This document shows positions 15,208-24,434 of a stretch of 30,971 bases of DNA, one piece after another. Source of the DNA: UBA1351 sp964627665 (GTDB taxonomy: Bacteria; Bacillota; Clostridia; Lachnospirales; Vallitaleaceae); contig CAZVKG010000037.1 in the NCBI GenBank assembly GCA_964627665.1, positions 1 to 30,971 of the forward strand, written 5' to 3'. The position numbers and the translations under genes are program-made. Below the pieces are notes generated by a model. The model had not been told where the DNA came from. It was given only the letters and a program-made list of their open reading frames with translations, and searched no databases. Each line of letters begins with the position of its first letter. The stretch's first letter is position 1.

Positions 15208-16566
15208 ATGGATAATGACTTAACTCAAGGAACGATTCTTAAAAAACTAACATTTTTAGCCTTACCTATTATGGCAACTTCATTCTTGCAAATGGCGTAT
15301 AATCTTACAGACATGATTTGGATTGGACGCTTAGGAGCAAGTGCAGTTGCAGCTGTTGGAACAGCAGGGTTTTTAATGTGGTTAAGTTTTGCTGTTATTG
15401 CCTTAGGGCGAGTGGGAGCAGAGGTGAAAATTGCCCAAACACTTGGGAGCAAGGAAATCGAAAAAAGCAACCATTATGCAAATACGGCAATTACCTTTAC
15501 ATTTTTGCTAGGTGTTTTATATGGAATCCTATTAAGTGTTTTTAAGAGACCGTTCATCGGGTTTTTTAATCTACAAGATCCCTATGTAGAAACATTAGCG
15601 ATTATATATTTACAGGTTATTGCATTTGGAATGCCCTTGCATTTTATCAATCAAGTTTTATCCGGTGTTTTTACTGGTGCCGGTATTAGTAAAACGCCTT
15701 TTCGGGTGAACAGTATTGGATTAATCATGAATCTTATTCTTGATCCGATATTTATTTTTGTGTTTGATTTTGGTGTACGTGGAGCTGCATATGCAACGAT
15801 ACTATCTCAAGGTATTGTGACGATTGCATTTGTGTCGACATTGATTCAAGGAAATCGTCCGTACCAAAATTTTAAGTTTCGTGTGCAGCTACATAAGGAA
15901 TATTTGCAGACGATGTTAAGCATTTCGTTGCCGGTTGCTTTGCAAAATGGTTTGTTTACAATAATATCAATGTTTGTGGCTCGGATTGTAGCCGTGTATG
16001 GAACATCGGCTATTGCAGTACAAAAAGTGGGAACACAAATCGAAGCTATTAGTTATATGACAGCACAAGGGTTTGGTTCAGCACTGAGTGCATTTATTGG
16101 ACAAAACTATGGTGCAAAGCGCAATGATCGGGTGATTGAAGGCTTTAAAGTGGCTTCTCGCATTATGACGTATATAGGAATCTTAACAAGCTTAATATTA
16201 TTTTTTGGCGCAGAACCACTTTTTAAAATTTTTATCAATGAAGAACCAACAACATCAATGGGCGTTGATTATCTTCGGATTATTAGCATATCTCAGTTGT
16301 TTATGTGTATAGAAATTACACTGACAGGTGGTATGAGCGGACTAGGACGAACCATGACACCTGCGCTTATTGGAGTAACATTCAATGCGGCACGTATTCC
16401 TCTTGCATATTTGTTGTCCACTTTCACGCTATTAGGAATCAATGGAATATGGTGGACAATAAGTGGTTCGTCTATAGTTAAAGGAGTGGCCTTAGTGCTG
16501 ATGACATTTTTTGTATTGCGCCACTTACAGTTAATGACTGTTAAAACAGATAACGCGTATCTATAA
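15208..16566 (+). CDS. MATE-family efflux transporter
   Basis: 452 residues with twelve predicted membrane helices, normal for the multidrug and toxic compound extrusion family (NorM/DinF-like), which exports cationic compounds in exchange for Na+ or H+. Recognisable stretches are LALPIMATSFLQMAYNLTDMIW in helix 1 (split by the conserved Pro), GLIMNLILDPIFIF, the mirrored second half AVQKVGTQIEAISYM and ALSAFIGQNYGA. The ribosome binding site (AGGCGGA) is weaker than its neighbours'. It begins 29 bases after the HEPN-CBS gene and may be the last member of the tyrS operon. The 3' end overlaps the convergent kinase gene by 26 bases. Confidence 0.92.
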   Translation: MDNDLTQGTILKKLTFLALPIMATSFLQMAYNLTDMIWIGRLGASAVAAVGTAGFLMWLSFAVIALGRVGAEVKIAQTLGSKEIEKSNHYANTAITFTFLLGVLYGILLSVFKRPFIGFFNLQDPYVETLAIIYLQVIAFGMPLHFINQVLSGVFTGAGISKTPFRVNSIGLIMNLILDPIFIFVFDFGVRGAAYATILSQGIVTIAFVSTLIQGNRPYQNFKFRVQLHKEYLQTMLSISLPVALQNGLFTIISMFVARIVAVYGTSAIAVQKVGTQIEAISYMTAQGFGSALSAFIGQNYGAKRNDRVIEGFKVASRIMTYIGILTSLILFFGAEPLFKIFINEEPTTSMGVDYLRIISISQLFMCIEITLTGGMSGLGRTMTPALIGVTFNAARIPLAYLLSTFTLLGINGIWWTISGSSIVKGVALVLMTFFVLRHLQLMTVKTDNAYL

Positions 16567-17119
16567 GATAAGCCGCTTTTTTTTCAATGGCATAGGTCTT
16601 AAAATAATTTTCTTCACGAGGAATCCAGCGTTCTTCAAATATTTTTAATCCATCAGAACCGTTACGATTAAGTATACGGTTCTTTTGTGTTTGATGATCA
16701 TGTGTTAAGAAGATTTTATATTGGTAGAGGTCAGCAAGTTTTGGATGATGACTATAGGCCCCTTCAATAACTATAATAGAAGCTTCAGAAATAGTTACTT
16801 CGTTAATAAAAGCTTGATTTTTACAAGAAAATACTTGGTATGTTAGTGATGACTTTTTTTGAAGTGGCTTTTTTACTTGAGAGATTAATCGGGCAAAATC
16901 AATATTGCCACCAGGCTTGGCCAATTGTTCTGGTGTCTGATCTACGGCAGGTAAGAAAAAATCATCCATATGAATAACACAAGCCTTAAATTCATTAGCT
17001 AGAAAACGCGCCAGTGACGTTTTGCCGCTAGCCGAGCGACCATCGATTCCGATGATGAGGGGTTGATGGTCTTTTGATAGGGTGTCAAGAGTAGTAGTGA
17101 GCGTATCGTCTTTAAACAT
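16541..17119 (-). CDS. Uridine kinase-family P-loop kinase
   Basis: 192 residues. The phosphate-binding loop is GIDGRSASGKTS (G27, G32, K33, T34), with IHMDDFFLP as the nucleoside-kinase Asp motif and IIVIEGAYSHHP as the Walker B-like strand, then an Arg-containing lid (RILNRNG, ERWIPREENYF). The family phosphorylates uridine/cytidine or related small molecules; the substrate here is uncertain because short family members vary. AAAGGAG lies 6 bases before the ATG. It overlaps the end of the MFS gene by 8 bases and so belongs to the same operon; a transporter plus kinase pair suggests uptake and phosphorylation of one compound, perhaps a nucleoside (inference). Confidence 0.85.
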   Translation of the reverse strand: MFKDDTLTTTLDTLSKDHQPLIIGIDGRSASGKTSLARFLANEFKACVIHMDDFFLPAVDQTPEQLAKPGGNIDFARLISQVKKPLQKKSSLTYQVFSCKNQAFINEVTISEASIIVIEGAYSHHPKLADLYQYKIFLTHDHQTQKNRILNRNGSDGLKIFEERWIPREENYFKTYAIEKKAAYLIDTRYLF

Positions 17120-18260
17120 GTCGGGCTCCTTTTAAGTTTGATGCAAGTAAGAAAATAAATACAAAGCTGATGATACTGCAAACAGTAAAGAAGAGATAAA
17201 CAGCTTTAATTCCTGAAAAATCAAGGATATATCCACTTATAAATGATCCGACCACACCGGTTACTCCGATAAATACTGCAGAGTAGGTTGTCATGGCTGT
17301 TGAGCGTACGGTTTCTTTAACTAATGAACGAATAAGTTCAGCCATGGTAGGTAAATAGGTTCCCACAGATAGTCCTTGGAGGAAAAATAATCCCAGTAAA
17401 ACATAGGTGGGTGGACCAAAGGAATATATCCCCCATCGAAGTGTATTAACAACGGCTGCAAAGATAAGGATCGGAATGGCGCCAAAACGTTGAACGTAAC
17501 GCGCTGTAATTTGCATAGCAGGAGCTTCACTAAAGGCAAAAAGTAAAAAGGCAAATCCAATGCCGGAGAGTGTACCTCCTGCATGTTGATATAGTAAACT
17601 AAAAAAGATATTATTGTTGATAACAGTAATCCCAAAGAAAAAGGAAAACATAATTAATATGATAAATGTTTTATTCTTCATTAATTGCTTTAAGTCTTCC
17701 CGCATGTGAAGCTGTTTCGCAGACGTTGCTAGTTCTAGCTTACTTGTAAAGCCAATCGCAACAATGAGTGAGACAGAAAAAATAACAAAAATAATCTGTA
17801 GCCCAAAGTAATCTGCAGCAATTCCGGTTACAAGCGTTGCGATGGCATAGCCGTAAGCGCCCCATTTTCGAACATTACCAAATGGAAACGGCGAAAAAAG
17901 CCCTAAGCTGTCCGACAAGGGTGGTGTGGAAACTTGAAAAATACTAAAGAGTGTAAAAAAAATCAAGATAACTAGATAATTACTTGAAAAAGGTAAGGCG
18001 ATGGAGAGAATGAGTGAAACGATCATCGTAAACAAAAGTACATTTTTGTGACGACCGGTTCGGTCGCCAATGAGCCCGAACAATGGTGGGAAAAAGATGG
18101 TAACAAATGACCTTAAACCATTAATCGTTCCTATTTGTGAACCGGATAGACCTAGAGAGTCAAAGTATGGTGCAAGGAAAGTGACAATAGCTGCTAGGCT
18201 AAAATAATTGAAGAAAAAGATAGAACTAAACTGTATGTAAGATTTATTTTCTGATTTCAT
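17112..18260 (-). CDS. MFS transporter (MFS_1-like / HcaT-type)
   Basis: 382 residues with twelve predicted membrane helices. The MFS loop 2-3 motif GLIGDRTGRHKNV is intact, and the family pattern of LacY/NupG/HcaT-like permeases is seen (LAPYFDSLGLSGSQIG at the start, PPLFGLIGD, PPLSDSLGL). Proton symport of a nucleoside, sugar or aromatic acid is typical for this group, but the substrate cannot be read. AAGGAG lies 7 bases before the ATG. It is the first gene of a two-gene operon with the uridine-kinase-like protein, whose start lies inside its last codons. Confidence 0.87.
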   Translation of the reverse strand: MKSENKSYIQFSSIFFFNYFSLAAIVTFLAPYFDSLGLSGSQIGTINGLRSFVTIFFPPLFGLIGDRTGRHKNVLLFTMIVSLILSIALPFSSNYLVILIFFTLFSIFQVSTPPLSDSLGLFSPFPFGNVRKWGAYGYAIATLVTGIAADYFGLQIIFVIFSVSLIVAIGFTSKLELATSAKQLHMREDLKQLMKNKTFIILIMFSFFFGITVINNNIFFSLLYQHAGGTLSGIGFAFLLFAFSEAPAMQITARYVQRFGAIPILIFAAVVNTLRWGIYSFGPPTYVLLGLFFLQGLSVGTYLPTMAELIRSLVKETVRSTAMTTYSAVFIGVTGVVGSFISGYILDFSGIKAVYLFFTVCSIISFVFIFLLASNLKGARHV

Positions 18261-18278
18261 AATATGCTCCTTAGCGTA

Positions 18279-18305
18279 TACAATAGATTAAGTATTCCTA
18301 TTGTA
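18279..18305. repeat. Inverted repeat upstream of the MFS-kinase operon
   Basis: TACAATAG (18279-18286) and CTATTGTA (18298-18305) form a perfect 8-base inverted repeat with an 11-base centre, 19-45 bases before the MFS start and within its likely leader or promoter. It could be an operator; no regulator can be assigned. Confidence 0.4.
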
Positions 18306-18351
18306 GCATGTTATATTCTTAGTGACTAGATAATTTATTTAATTAAGGCTA

Positions 18352-18379
18352 TTCAAATCATAGACAACTGTGGTAAAAT
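18352..18379 (+). promoter_or_regulatory. Predicted promoter of the GGDEF/HD-GYP gene
   Basis: TTCAAA (18352-18357), 16-base spacer, TAAAAT (18374-18379). This lies inside the longest possible reading frame, which supports starting the protein at 18421. Confidence 0.4.
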
Positions 18380-18420
18380 ATAGGGTGCTGTCAGCAATTG
18401 TCGCTAGAAAGGAGAATGGC

Positions 18421-21400
18421 ATGAAAACATTAAATAAACGTATAAATCTTATGACATTCATAATTTTTATATGTATCATCATTTTTGTGTATATGAGTTT
18501 GCTATCTCCATTAAAAAAGCGACAAGAAGCAGAAAGCATTCAAAACTTTGAATTGAATGCTTTGAACCAGCATCAAGTGGTCGACGAGTTTGTTGCCAAA
18601 ATGATCAGTGAAACAAAAAGTATATCGAGTCGTTCAAGAATTCGTGACGCACTTATTGAATACAAAAATAATGAAATACGTTGGGAAGAATTACATGAAA
18701 TAACATACGAAAAATATAGGGATGGAATTGAAGTGATCAACCATTTTGAATATATTGCACGAGTGGTAGATAACCAAATACTCGTAAGCTTTGGGGATGA
18801 AACTGTTGTTAATCCTTTTGAATTGCCAAGTACTGCATCCACGTATGTTTTGTATGACAAAACATACGAAATAATTATAGTAAAAAACCCAATTATTCGT
18901 GAAAACGTTTTTTTAGGATATGATATACTTTGCGTAAGTATTCAACCGATTTTTGGTAAAATTCAAAAAAGTGATTATGACATATGGATTGAAAGCGATA
19001 TATCTGAGAATAGGACAACGAGGCAGGATGGCGCTATAACGGTTGCAAGATCGTTTGATAATTTTCGAGGAACTTTTTATGTTCGAATGGATGAAGATGT
19101 ATTATTTAAAGATGCACGAGATGTACAATTGCGTATTTTCGCATATTCAATATTCGCTTTAATAAGTATATTTATTCTTTTGGATATTATTGTTGTAAGA
19201 TATGCAAAAAGCATTGTGCGTCAAATTGACGAATCAAAAAATGATGTGATTGCACGGGAGGAAGAGAACCGTAAATTAATCAATGAAATGAACAAGGGAT
19301 TTGCTGTTTTTGAAGTTTTGAAGAATGACGGAAACAACACAATAAAGTATCGTTTTCAAAATGTGAATCGTACATTTGAAGAGATTACAGGGATGGAAAA
19401 AGGAAAAATTCTGGATAAAACATTAGACGAAGTTATGTTTGCTCACGAACAAAGTTGGATCGCTAATTTAGACCATGTGGTCAATGAAAAAACAACCCTA
19501 GCTTTTCAAGTACATATGGATTTTAATAATAAATGGTATCGAATTTCAGCATATATGCCAAAGGATAATCAGTTGGCAGTGATGATGGATGACATAACTG
19601 AAAGTATAAAAGTCCAAAACAGATTAGCCCATAGTGAACAACAGATGCGGTTAACACTGGACGTTATTGGCGAAGGCATATGGGACTGGAATATGCATGA
19701 TGGTAATGTTTATCATAACCGCAAGTGGTGTGAAATTGTTGGTGTTAATCCGATGCTTGGACAGCATACAAAAGAAGCTTTTATGGACTTCATACACCAT
19801 GAAGACCGACAGATGGTACAAGAACGATTAAATAATGCTGTATTAAATGACGACCCCTATTATAGTGAGCATCGATTGGTTCGAGTCGACGGAACAACGA
19901 TTTGGGTATTGGACCGAGGAGCATTGGTATATGATGATTCATCTGACGGTCCGGTTCGAATGATTGGAAGTATTCTTAATGTTACAAAAAGAAAACGTGT
20001 TGAAGAAGCCTTGTCTCAAGAAAAGGAAGTTTTTAAAACAACATTACTTTCAGTAGGTGATGGAGTTATTGCGACAGATGTATATGGCTATATCAGTTTT
20101 ATGAATCTAGAAGCGGAGAGAATGACAAATTGGGATGATGAAGAAGTTCAAGGAAAGCCACTAGAGCATGTTTTTAAACTTATTGATGAGGAGAACAATG
20201 AAGTTATCGATAATATTATTGAAGATTACATTCATTCAGCGGATAAAGACGTTAATAGAAAACTTCTGCTTGAATCTAGAAATGGACAACGTATTCCGAT
20301 ACAAGAAACAATTGCACCCATTCAAGAAGAAAATGAAGATACTACAAAAGGTTTTGTAATTGCTTTTAGGGATGTAACGGAACAAAGAGAACGTCAACGA
20401 CAGATTGAAGAGTTAAGCTTTAATGATTATTTAACCGGATTATATAATCGTCGCTATATGGAAGACTCCATCCGGCGCTTGGATACAAATAGAAACTTGC
20501 CGATGGCAATAATGGCTTTAGATATCAATGGATTAAAGATGGCTAACGATGCCTTTGGACATGAGATTGGTGATCAACTTATTCAAGCAGCAGCGAAAGT
20601 CATAAAAACGGCTTGTCGTGAAGAAGATATTGTAGCAAGAACTGGAGGCGATGAGTTTATGGTATTGTTACCAAAAACAACGTCTGAGAATGCTGAAATG
20701 ATCAAGCGTCGTATCCTTTCTGCAGCAAAAAAAGAACATGTGAATTCGATTGGCGTTTCTATTGCAATTGGATACAGTGTGAAAGAAGAGGAAGCTGAAG
20801 ATATATATGAAATTCAAAAGCTTGCTGATAAACATATGTATAAACATAAAATGAAATCAAGTAAAAAAATGAAACTTTCTATGATTAGTATGGCAATGGA
20901 AAATATTCAGCAAAACTATGAAACAGAAGAGGTTCATACTGAGCGAGTTGCAGAATTTTGTAGCCAAATATTAGAAGCGATGGATTTTTCACAAGAGGAT
21001 ATTGATGAGATATATATAGCAGGAACATTACATGATATTGGTAAAATTATATTGCCACCTGAATTATTAAACAAAAAAGGAAAATTAACACAAGAAGAAC
21101 TTGAACAGCTTCATCGTTACCCGGAAGCCGGATATCAAATACTTAAAAACACAGACGAATATGCAGGTATCGCAGATGACGTTTTGCATCATCATGAGCG
21201 TTTTGATGGAAACGGTTACCCCAGTAAGTTGAAAGGTGAAAATATACCATTTAATGCCAGGGTTATTGCAGTCGCTGATGCCTATGAGGCAATGACAGGC
21301 AACAGGACATATAAACAGAAAATGAGTAAAGATGAAGCCATTCAAGAATTAAAAAAGAATGCAGGAACGCAATTTGATCCTGAAATAGTGGATGTATTCA

Positions 21401-21429
21401 TTCATAAAGTTCTTTTTAAGAAGGATTAA
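18421..21429 (+). CDS. Membrane PAS-PAS-PAS-GGDEF-HD-GYP cyclic-di-GMP signalling protein
   Basis: 1002 residues. TM helix at about 10-29, extracytoplasmic sensor of about 205 residues, second TM at about 239-260, then three PAS-like domains (about 283-395, 403-530, 535-655). The diguanylate cyclase domain (660-825) has an intact active site G742-G-D-E-F746 and a product-inhibition I-site R733-x-x-D736. The HD-GYP phosphodiesterase domain has H871-D872 (HDIGK) and HHERFDGNGYP (about 924-934). Both opposing activities look intact, so the output could switch with the signal. I chose 18421 because AAAGGAG lies 7 bases upstream; the frame is open to 18370 without a good site. It overlaps the convergent ABC gene by 4 bases. 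Confidence 0.95.
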   Translation: MKTLNKRINLMTFIIFICIIIFVYMSLLSPLKKRQEAESIQNFELNALNQHQVVDEFVAKMISETKSISSRSRIRDALIEYKNNEIRWEELHEITYEKYRDGIEVINHFEYIARVVDNQILVSFGDETVVNPFELPSTASTYVLYDKTYEIIIVKNPIIRENVFLGYDILCVSIQPIFGKIQKSDYDIWIESDISENRTTRQDGAITVARSFDNFRGTFYVRMDEDVLFKDARDVQLRIFAYSIFALISIFILLDIIVVRYAKSIVRQIDESKNDVIAREEENRKLINEMNKGFAVFEVLKNDGNNTIKYRFQNVNRTFEEITGMEKGKILDKTLDEVMFAHEQSWIANLDHVVNEKTTLAFQVHMDFNNKWYRISAYMPKDNQLAVMMDDITESIKVQNRLAHSEQQMRLTLDVIGEGIWDWNMHDGNVYHNRKWCEIVGVNPMLGQHTKEAFMDFIHHEDRQMVQERLNNAVLNDDPYYSEHRLVRVDGTTIWVLDRGALVYDDSSDGPVRMIGSILNVTKRKRVEEALSQEKEVFKTTLLSVGDGVIATDVYGYISFMNLEAERMTNWDDEEVQGKPLEHVFKLIDEENNEVIDNIIEDYIHSADKDVNRKLLLESRNGQRIPIQETIAPIQEENEDTTKGFVIAFRDVTEQRERQRQIEELSFNDYLTGLYNRRYMEDSIRRLDTNRNLPMAIMALDINGLKMANDAFGHEIGDQLIQAAAKVIKTACREEDIVARTGGDEFMVLLPKTTSENAEMIKRRILSAAKKEHVNSIGVSIAIGYSVKEEEAEDIYEIQKLADKHMYKHKMKSSKKMKLSMISMAMENIQQNYETEEVHTERVAEFCSQILEAMDFSQEDIDEIYIAGTLHDIGKIILPPELLNKKGKLTQEELEQLHRYPEAGYQILKNTDEYAGIADDVLHHHERFDGNGYPSKLKGENIPFNARVIAVADAYEAMTGNRTYKQKMSKDEAIQELKKNAGTQFDPEIVDVFIHKVLFKKD

Positions 21430-22199
21430 TTTCCGCTTTCAATACTTATTTCATTAAATATATTCAAGAGATCATCAATGTTGATGGTCTCTTTTTCTTT
21501 GCCGGTGCGATCATAAATAATATTCCCTTGATTCATCATCAGAATGCGATTACCATATTCAGCAGCATAGCGTAGATTATGCGTAACCATCATTGCGGTT
21601 AAATTCTTTTCACGTACGACTTTATCAGTAAGAATCATAATAGTCTCAGCAGTTTTTGGGTCAAGTGCTGCTGTGTGTTCGTCTAAGATTAGAAAGTCAA
21701 TCGGTGTTAGTGTAGACATAATGAGGGATACGGCTTGACGTTGTCCGCCGGAAAGGGAGCCGAGCTTGACATCCATCTTATCTTCAAGGCCGAGTCCTAA
21801 TGAAGCCAATTGGTCCTGATAATAATCGATTCGGGATTTGTTGATACCAAGACTTAAGCCAAAAGATTTCCCTTTATGGTCGGCAAGGGACAAGTTTTCT
21901 AACATCGTTAAATTCGGACACGTTCCCATGGATGGATTTTGGTATACTCGCCCAATACGGCTATGGCGTTTATATTCCGGCATCTTAACAATATTTTTTC
22001 CATGAATAAGGATATCGCCATGTTCAATGGGAATATTTCCACAAATGATATTTAACAAGGACGTTTTACCGCTACCATTACTTCCGACAATGGATAAAAA
22101 ATGACCATCCTCAACAGTCAAATTGAAATCATCAAAAAGACACATTTCAGTAATTAAACCGGGATCATAGATTTTCGAAATATGTTTAAGCTCAAGCAT
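21426..22199 (-). CDS. trpZ: ABC transporter ATPase, TrpZ-like (ABC.X family)
   Basis: 257 residues, the ATP-hydrolysing subunit. Walker A G39-SNGSG-K45-T, signature LSGGQRQ (149-155), Walker B ILDE with D173 and E174, and the switch His H207 are all intact. The group is the COG1101 ATPase found with COG2984 binding proteins and COG4120 permeases. It is the last gene of the operon and overlaps the permease gene by 8 bases. Tryptophan as cargo is inferred from the UGG-specific T-box in front of the operon and from known TrpXYZ systems, not from this protein. Confidence 0.88.
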   Translation of the reverse strand: MLELKHISKIYDPGLITEMCLFDDFNLTVEDGHFLSIVGSNGSGKTSLLNIICGNIPIEHGDILIHGKNIVKMPEYKRHSRIGRVYQNPSMGTCPNLTMLENLSLADHKGKSFGLSLGINKSRIDYYQDQLASLGLGLEDKMDVKLGSLSGGQRQAVSLIMSTLTPIDFLILDEHTAALDPKTAETIMILTDKVVREKNLTAMMVTHNLRYAAEYGNRILMMNQGNIIYDRTGKEKETINIDDLLNIFNEISIESGN

Positions 22200-23097
22200 T
22201 AGATGTCACCACCTTTGTGTGTTTTTTTTGATAATTACCATAAACTAGGATACCTAAAAAGAGTAAACTTGTAATAAGTTTTAATAGATTTGCAGGTAGC
22301 CCTAAACTTAGTGCGACTTGAATACAGGCTTTATAGATAATGCTCCCTACTAAAACGGCTGTGGTCCCCTTTACGAATCCAAAACGTTTAAAAACAGTTG
22401 TACCCATAATAACGGTAGCAAGACCAAAAACAACCTGTCCGGTTCCCATAGTACTTGAAAATGCACGCTGTTCCTGACAAACAATAGACCCAGATAGTGC
22501 AACAAGGGCATTAGCAATCGTTAAACCAATGATTTTTACAGTCCCTTTATCTTTTGCTAGTGTGGTCACGACTAAGTCATTATCACCAACGGCTCTTAGA
22601 AGCAAACCGCTTTTCGTTTTAAAATAAAGATCCAGAATAATCTTAAAAATCAGTGCAATCAATACAGCAACAATTAGCTTTCGATAAATCAAAGGAACGT
22701 TAGCCATAAGAGTATTTAAAAGACCTGTCGTAAAAATAGTGGCGATACTTCGATCAATAATCAGATTAGAGCCGGCAATCTGTAAATTAATGGAAAAGAG
22801 AGCGGTCATGGTAATAATTCCTGCCAGTAAATCACGTATATGCAAGCGTACGTGTATAATTCCTGTAACGAGGCCGGCGAACGCACCACAAAGTAAAGCA
22901 ATCACTAGTGTTAGATAAGGGTTCACCTGATTTATCAGTAAAACGGCTGTAATAGCAGCTCCAAGTGGGAAACTACCGTCAACGGTTAAATCAGGAAAAT
23001 CCAATATCTTATAGGTTATATATACACCATAGGATAAGAGTGCATAGATTAAGCCTTGGGTTAAGGTGTTTACTGTCAAATCAATCATGTTAATCAT
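22192..23097 (-). CDS. trpY: ABC transporter permease, TrpY-like (ABC.X family)
   Basis: 301 residues with eight to nine membrane helices, related to the COG4120 and branched-chain-type permeases (DFPDLTVDGSFPLGAAI near the start, which is characteristic). I chose the ATG at 23097 because AGGAG lies 8 bases upstream; a GTG at 23106 has the same AGGAG directly abutting it and is less likely. It follows the binding protein gene by 11 bases and its end overlaps the ATPase gene. It forms the membrane channel of the importer. Confidence 0.87.
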   Translation of the reverse strand: MINMIDLTVNTLTQGLIYALLSYGVYITYKILDFPDLTVDGSFPLGAAITAVLLINQVNPYLTLVIALLCGAFAGLVTGIIHVRLHIRDLLAGIITMTALFSINLQIAGSNLIIDRSIATIFTTGLLNTLMANVPLIYRKLIVAVLIALIFKIILDLYFKTKSGLLLRAVGDNDLVVTTLAKDKGTVKIIGLTIANALVALSGSIVCQEQRAFSSTMGTGQVVFGLATVIMGTTVFKRFGFVKGTTAVLVGSIIYKACIQVALSLGLPANLLKLITSLLFLGILVYGNYQKKHTKVVTSNA

Positions 23098-23108
23098 ATT
23101 ATTCACTC

Positions 23109-24071
23109 CTAGTCAAGCGTTACGGGAACAGCCTTTTCTTCTATTGATGGACTTAATGTCATACCGAGTTCAGCGAGTGCCTTTGTATTGGTGTAAATAC
23201 TATATTCTTGTATGGTTTCATAAGGAATATCTGTGGCTTTTGCTTGACCGGATAAAATCTTTGCAGCCATTTGACCGGTTTGTATACCTAGTTTAAAATA
23301 ATCGATACCTGCGGCGGCGACACATCCGATTTTTACTTGTTCGATTTCACTACCATAAACCGGAATAGAAGCATCATTCGTTTTATCTAAAACAGATGGT
23401 AGGACACCAACAACATTATTATCCGTCAAATTTGAGAAGGCGTCAACATTATGAGAAATCAAGGTATCTGCAGCTAAGGTAACTTCGGATTGTTGTGTGA
23501 CGCCGATAGCATCGATGGTAAAGCCGTATTCAGGAGCCTTGGCTTGGTACTCTGCAATTGCTGAGATTGAGTTGGGTTCACTAGTTGTATAGATGATACC
23601 AATGGTTGTTGCATTGGGTTGCATTTCTCGAATAAGTTCAAGTTGTGCATCAACAGGAAGCTTATCACTTGTGCCGGTTACATTTCCGCTATCTAGCTTT
23701 GCTTCAACAGGGTCGGTTATTGCAGTGAAGACAAGAGGAATATCTTTACCTTCTGTTGCAGCATAAAGTGCTGTGGCAGAAGGTGTCGAAATCCCAACCA
23801 TAAGATCAACGTTGTTGGATGCAAAAGTCTGAGCAATTTGAGTATTAATCGCATTATCGAAGCCGGAATTTTGATAGTCAATCGTAAAATCTTCGCCTTC
23901 AGTGAGTCCAGAATCAATGAGGCCTTGGATAAATCCTTCGCGACAGTTGTCTAAAGAGGCATGTTCTCCGTACTGAGAAATCCCGATTTTTGGAGTTGAG
24001 TCTCCTGAACATCCGGTCATGAATGCAGTTAATAAAAATAGTGTTAAGAGCGTGAAGAGTGTTTTTTTCAT
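23109..24071 (-). CDS. trpX: ABC transporter substrate-binding lipoprotein, TrpX-like
   Basis: 320 residues. An N-terminal signal peptide ends in a lipobox with the lipidated C21 (FMTGC), so the protein is anchored outside the membrane. The rest is the COG2984 (ABC_sub_bind) fold: IGISQYGEHASLDNCREGF, then VDLMVGISTPSATAL, DIPLVFTAITDPV and TTIGIIYTTSEPNS. This group includes the tryptophan-binding TrpX of streptococci. AAAGGAAA precedes the ATG. It is first gene of the importer operon and stands directly behind a T-box with a tryptophan specifier, which is the main argument for tryptophan or a precursor as ligand. Confidence 0.9.
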   Translation of the reverse strand: MKKTLFTLLTLFLLTAFMTGCSGDSTPKIGISQYGEHASLDNCREGFIQGLIDSGLTEGEDFTIDYQNSGFDNAINTQIAQTFASNNVDLMVGISTPSATALYAATEGKDIPLVFTAITDPVEAKLDSGNVTGTSDKLPVDAQLELIREMQPNATTIGIIYTTSEPNSISAIAEYQAKAPEYGFTIDAIGVTQQSEVTLAADTLISHNVDAFSNLTDNNVVGVLPSVLDKTNDASIPVYGSEIEQVKIGCVAAAGIDYFKLGIQTGQMAAKILSGQAKATDIPYETIQEYSIYTNTKALAELGMTLSPSIEEKAVPVTLD

Positions 24072-24146
24072 AAGTTTCCTTTCGTATTGTGCTTAAATTG
24101 GTTTATGTAGCCTTTTTGCTTATTGCTTCATGATAGTTTTTAACGT

Positions 24147-24405
24147 AAAAAAAGCTTCTATCCTATATACAATAGGACAAAAGCTATATCTTCTGCGGTA
24201 CCACCTAAATTGATGCAAAGCATCCACTTAATACGTACAATTATACGTTTCCCTAGGATAACGGGTGGGATTCCCGTTGGTCATTACTAAGCATTAAGCC
24301 GTTCCTACCACCTTCATGAGCCCATTCCATATGACGACGACTATTGCAATTCCACCACCTGCAACTCTCTTTAAATCTTCCGAGCATATGTACTCTTCTC
24401 ATTCC
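24147..24405 (-). promoter_or_regulatory. T-box riboswitch, tryptophan-specific (specifier UGG)
   Basis: The 400-base gap before trpX holds a T-box read on the minus strand. Stem I base ATGAG (24402-24398) pairs with CTCAT (24320-24316). The S-turn AGTA is at 24394-24391. CATATG (24390-24385) pairs with CATATG (24333-24328). The 3' side of the loop then reads GAA-UGG, with specifier UGG at 24324-24322, the Trp codon. AGAGAG and the distal loop lie between. The T-box AGGTGGTACCGC is at 24206-24195. The terminator pairs 24185-24172 with 24166-24153 (14 pairs, two G-U) before a T run. Uncharged tRNA-Trp should induce the importer. Confidence 0.95.
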
Positions 24406-24434
24406 ATAGTTTTATACGTTTTTAATTTGTACTA

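Noticed and set aside
18370..18420. Longer start for the GGDEF/HD-GYP protein
   Set aside because: It is a GTG inside the predicted promoter without a binding site; 18421 has AAAGGAG at the right distance.
24090..24430. Small genes or an ncRNA in the 400-base gap before trpX
   Set aside because: The whole gap is explained by the Trp T-box leader and its promoter.
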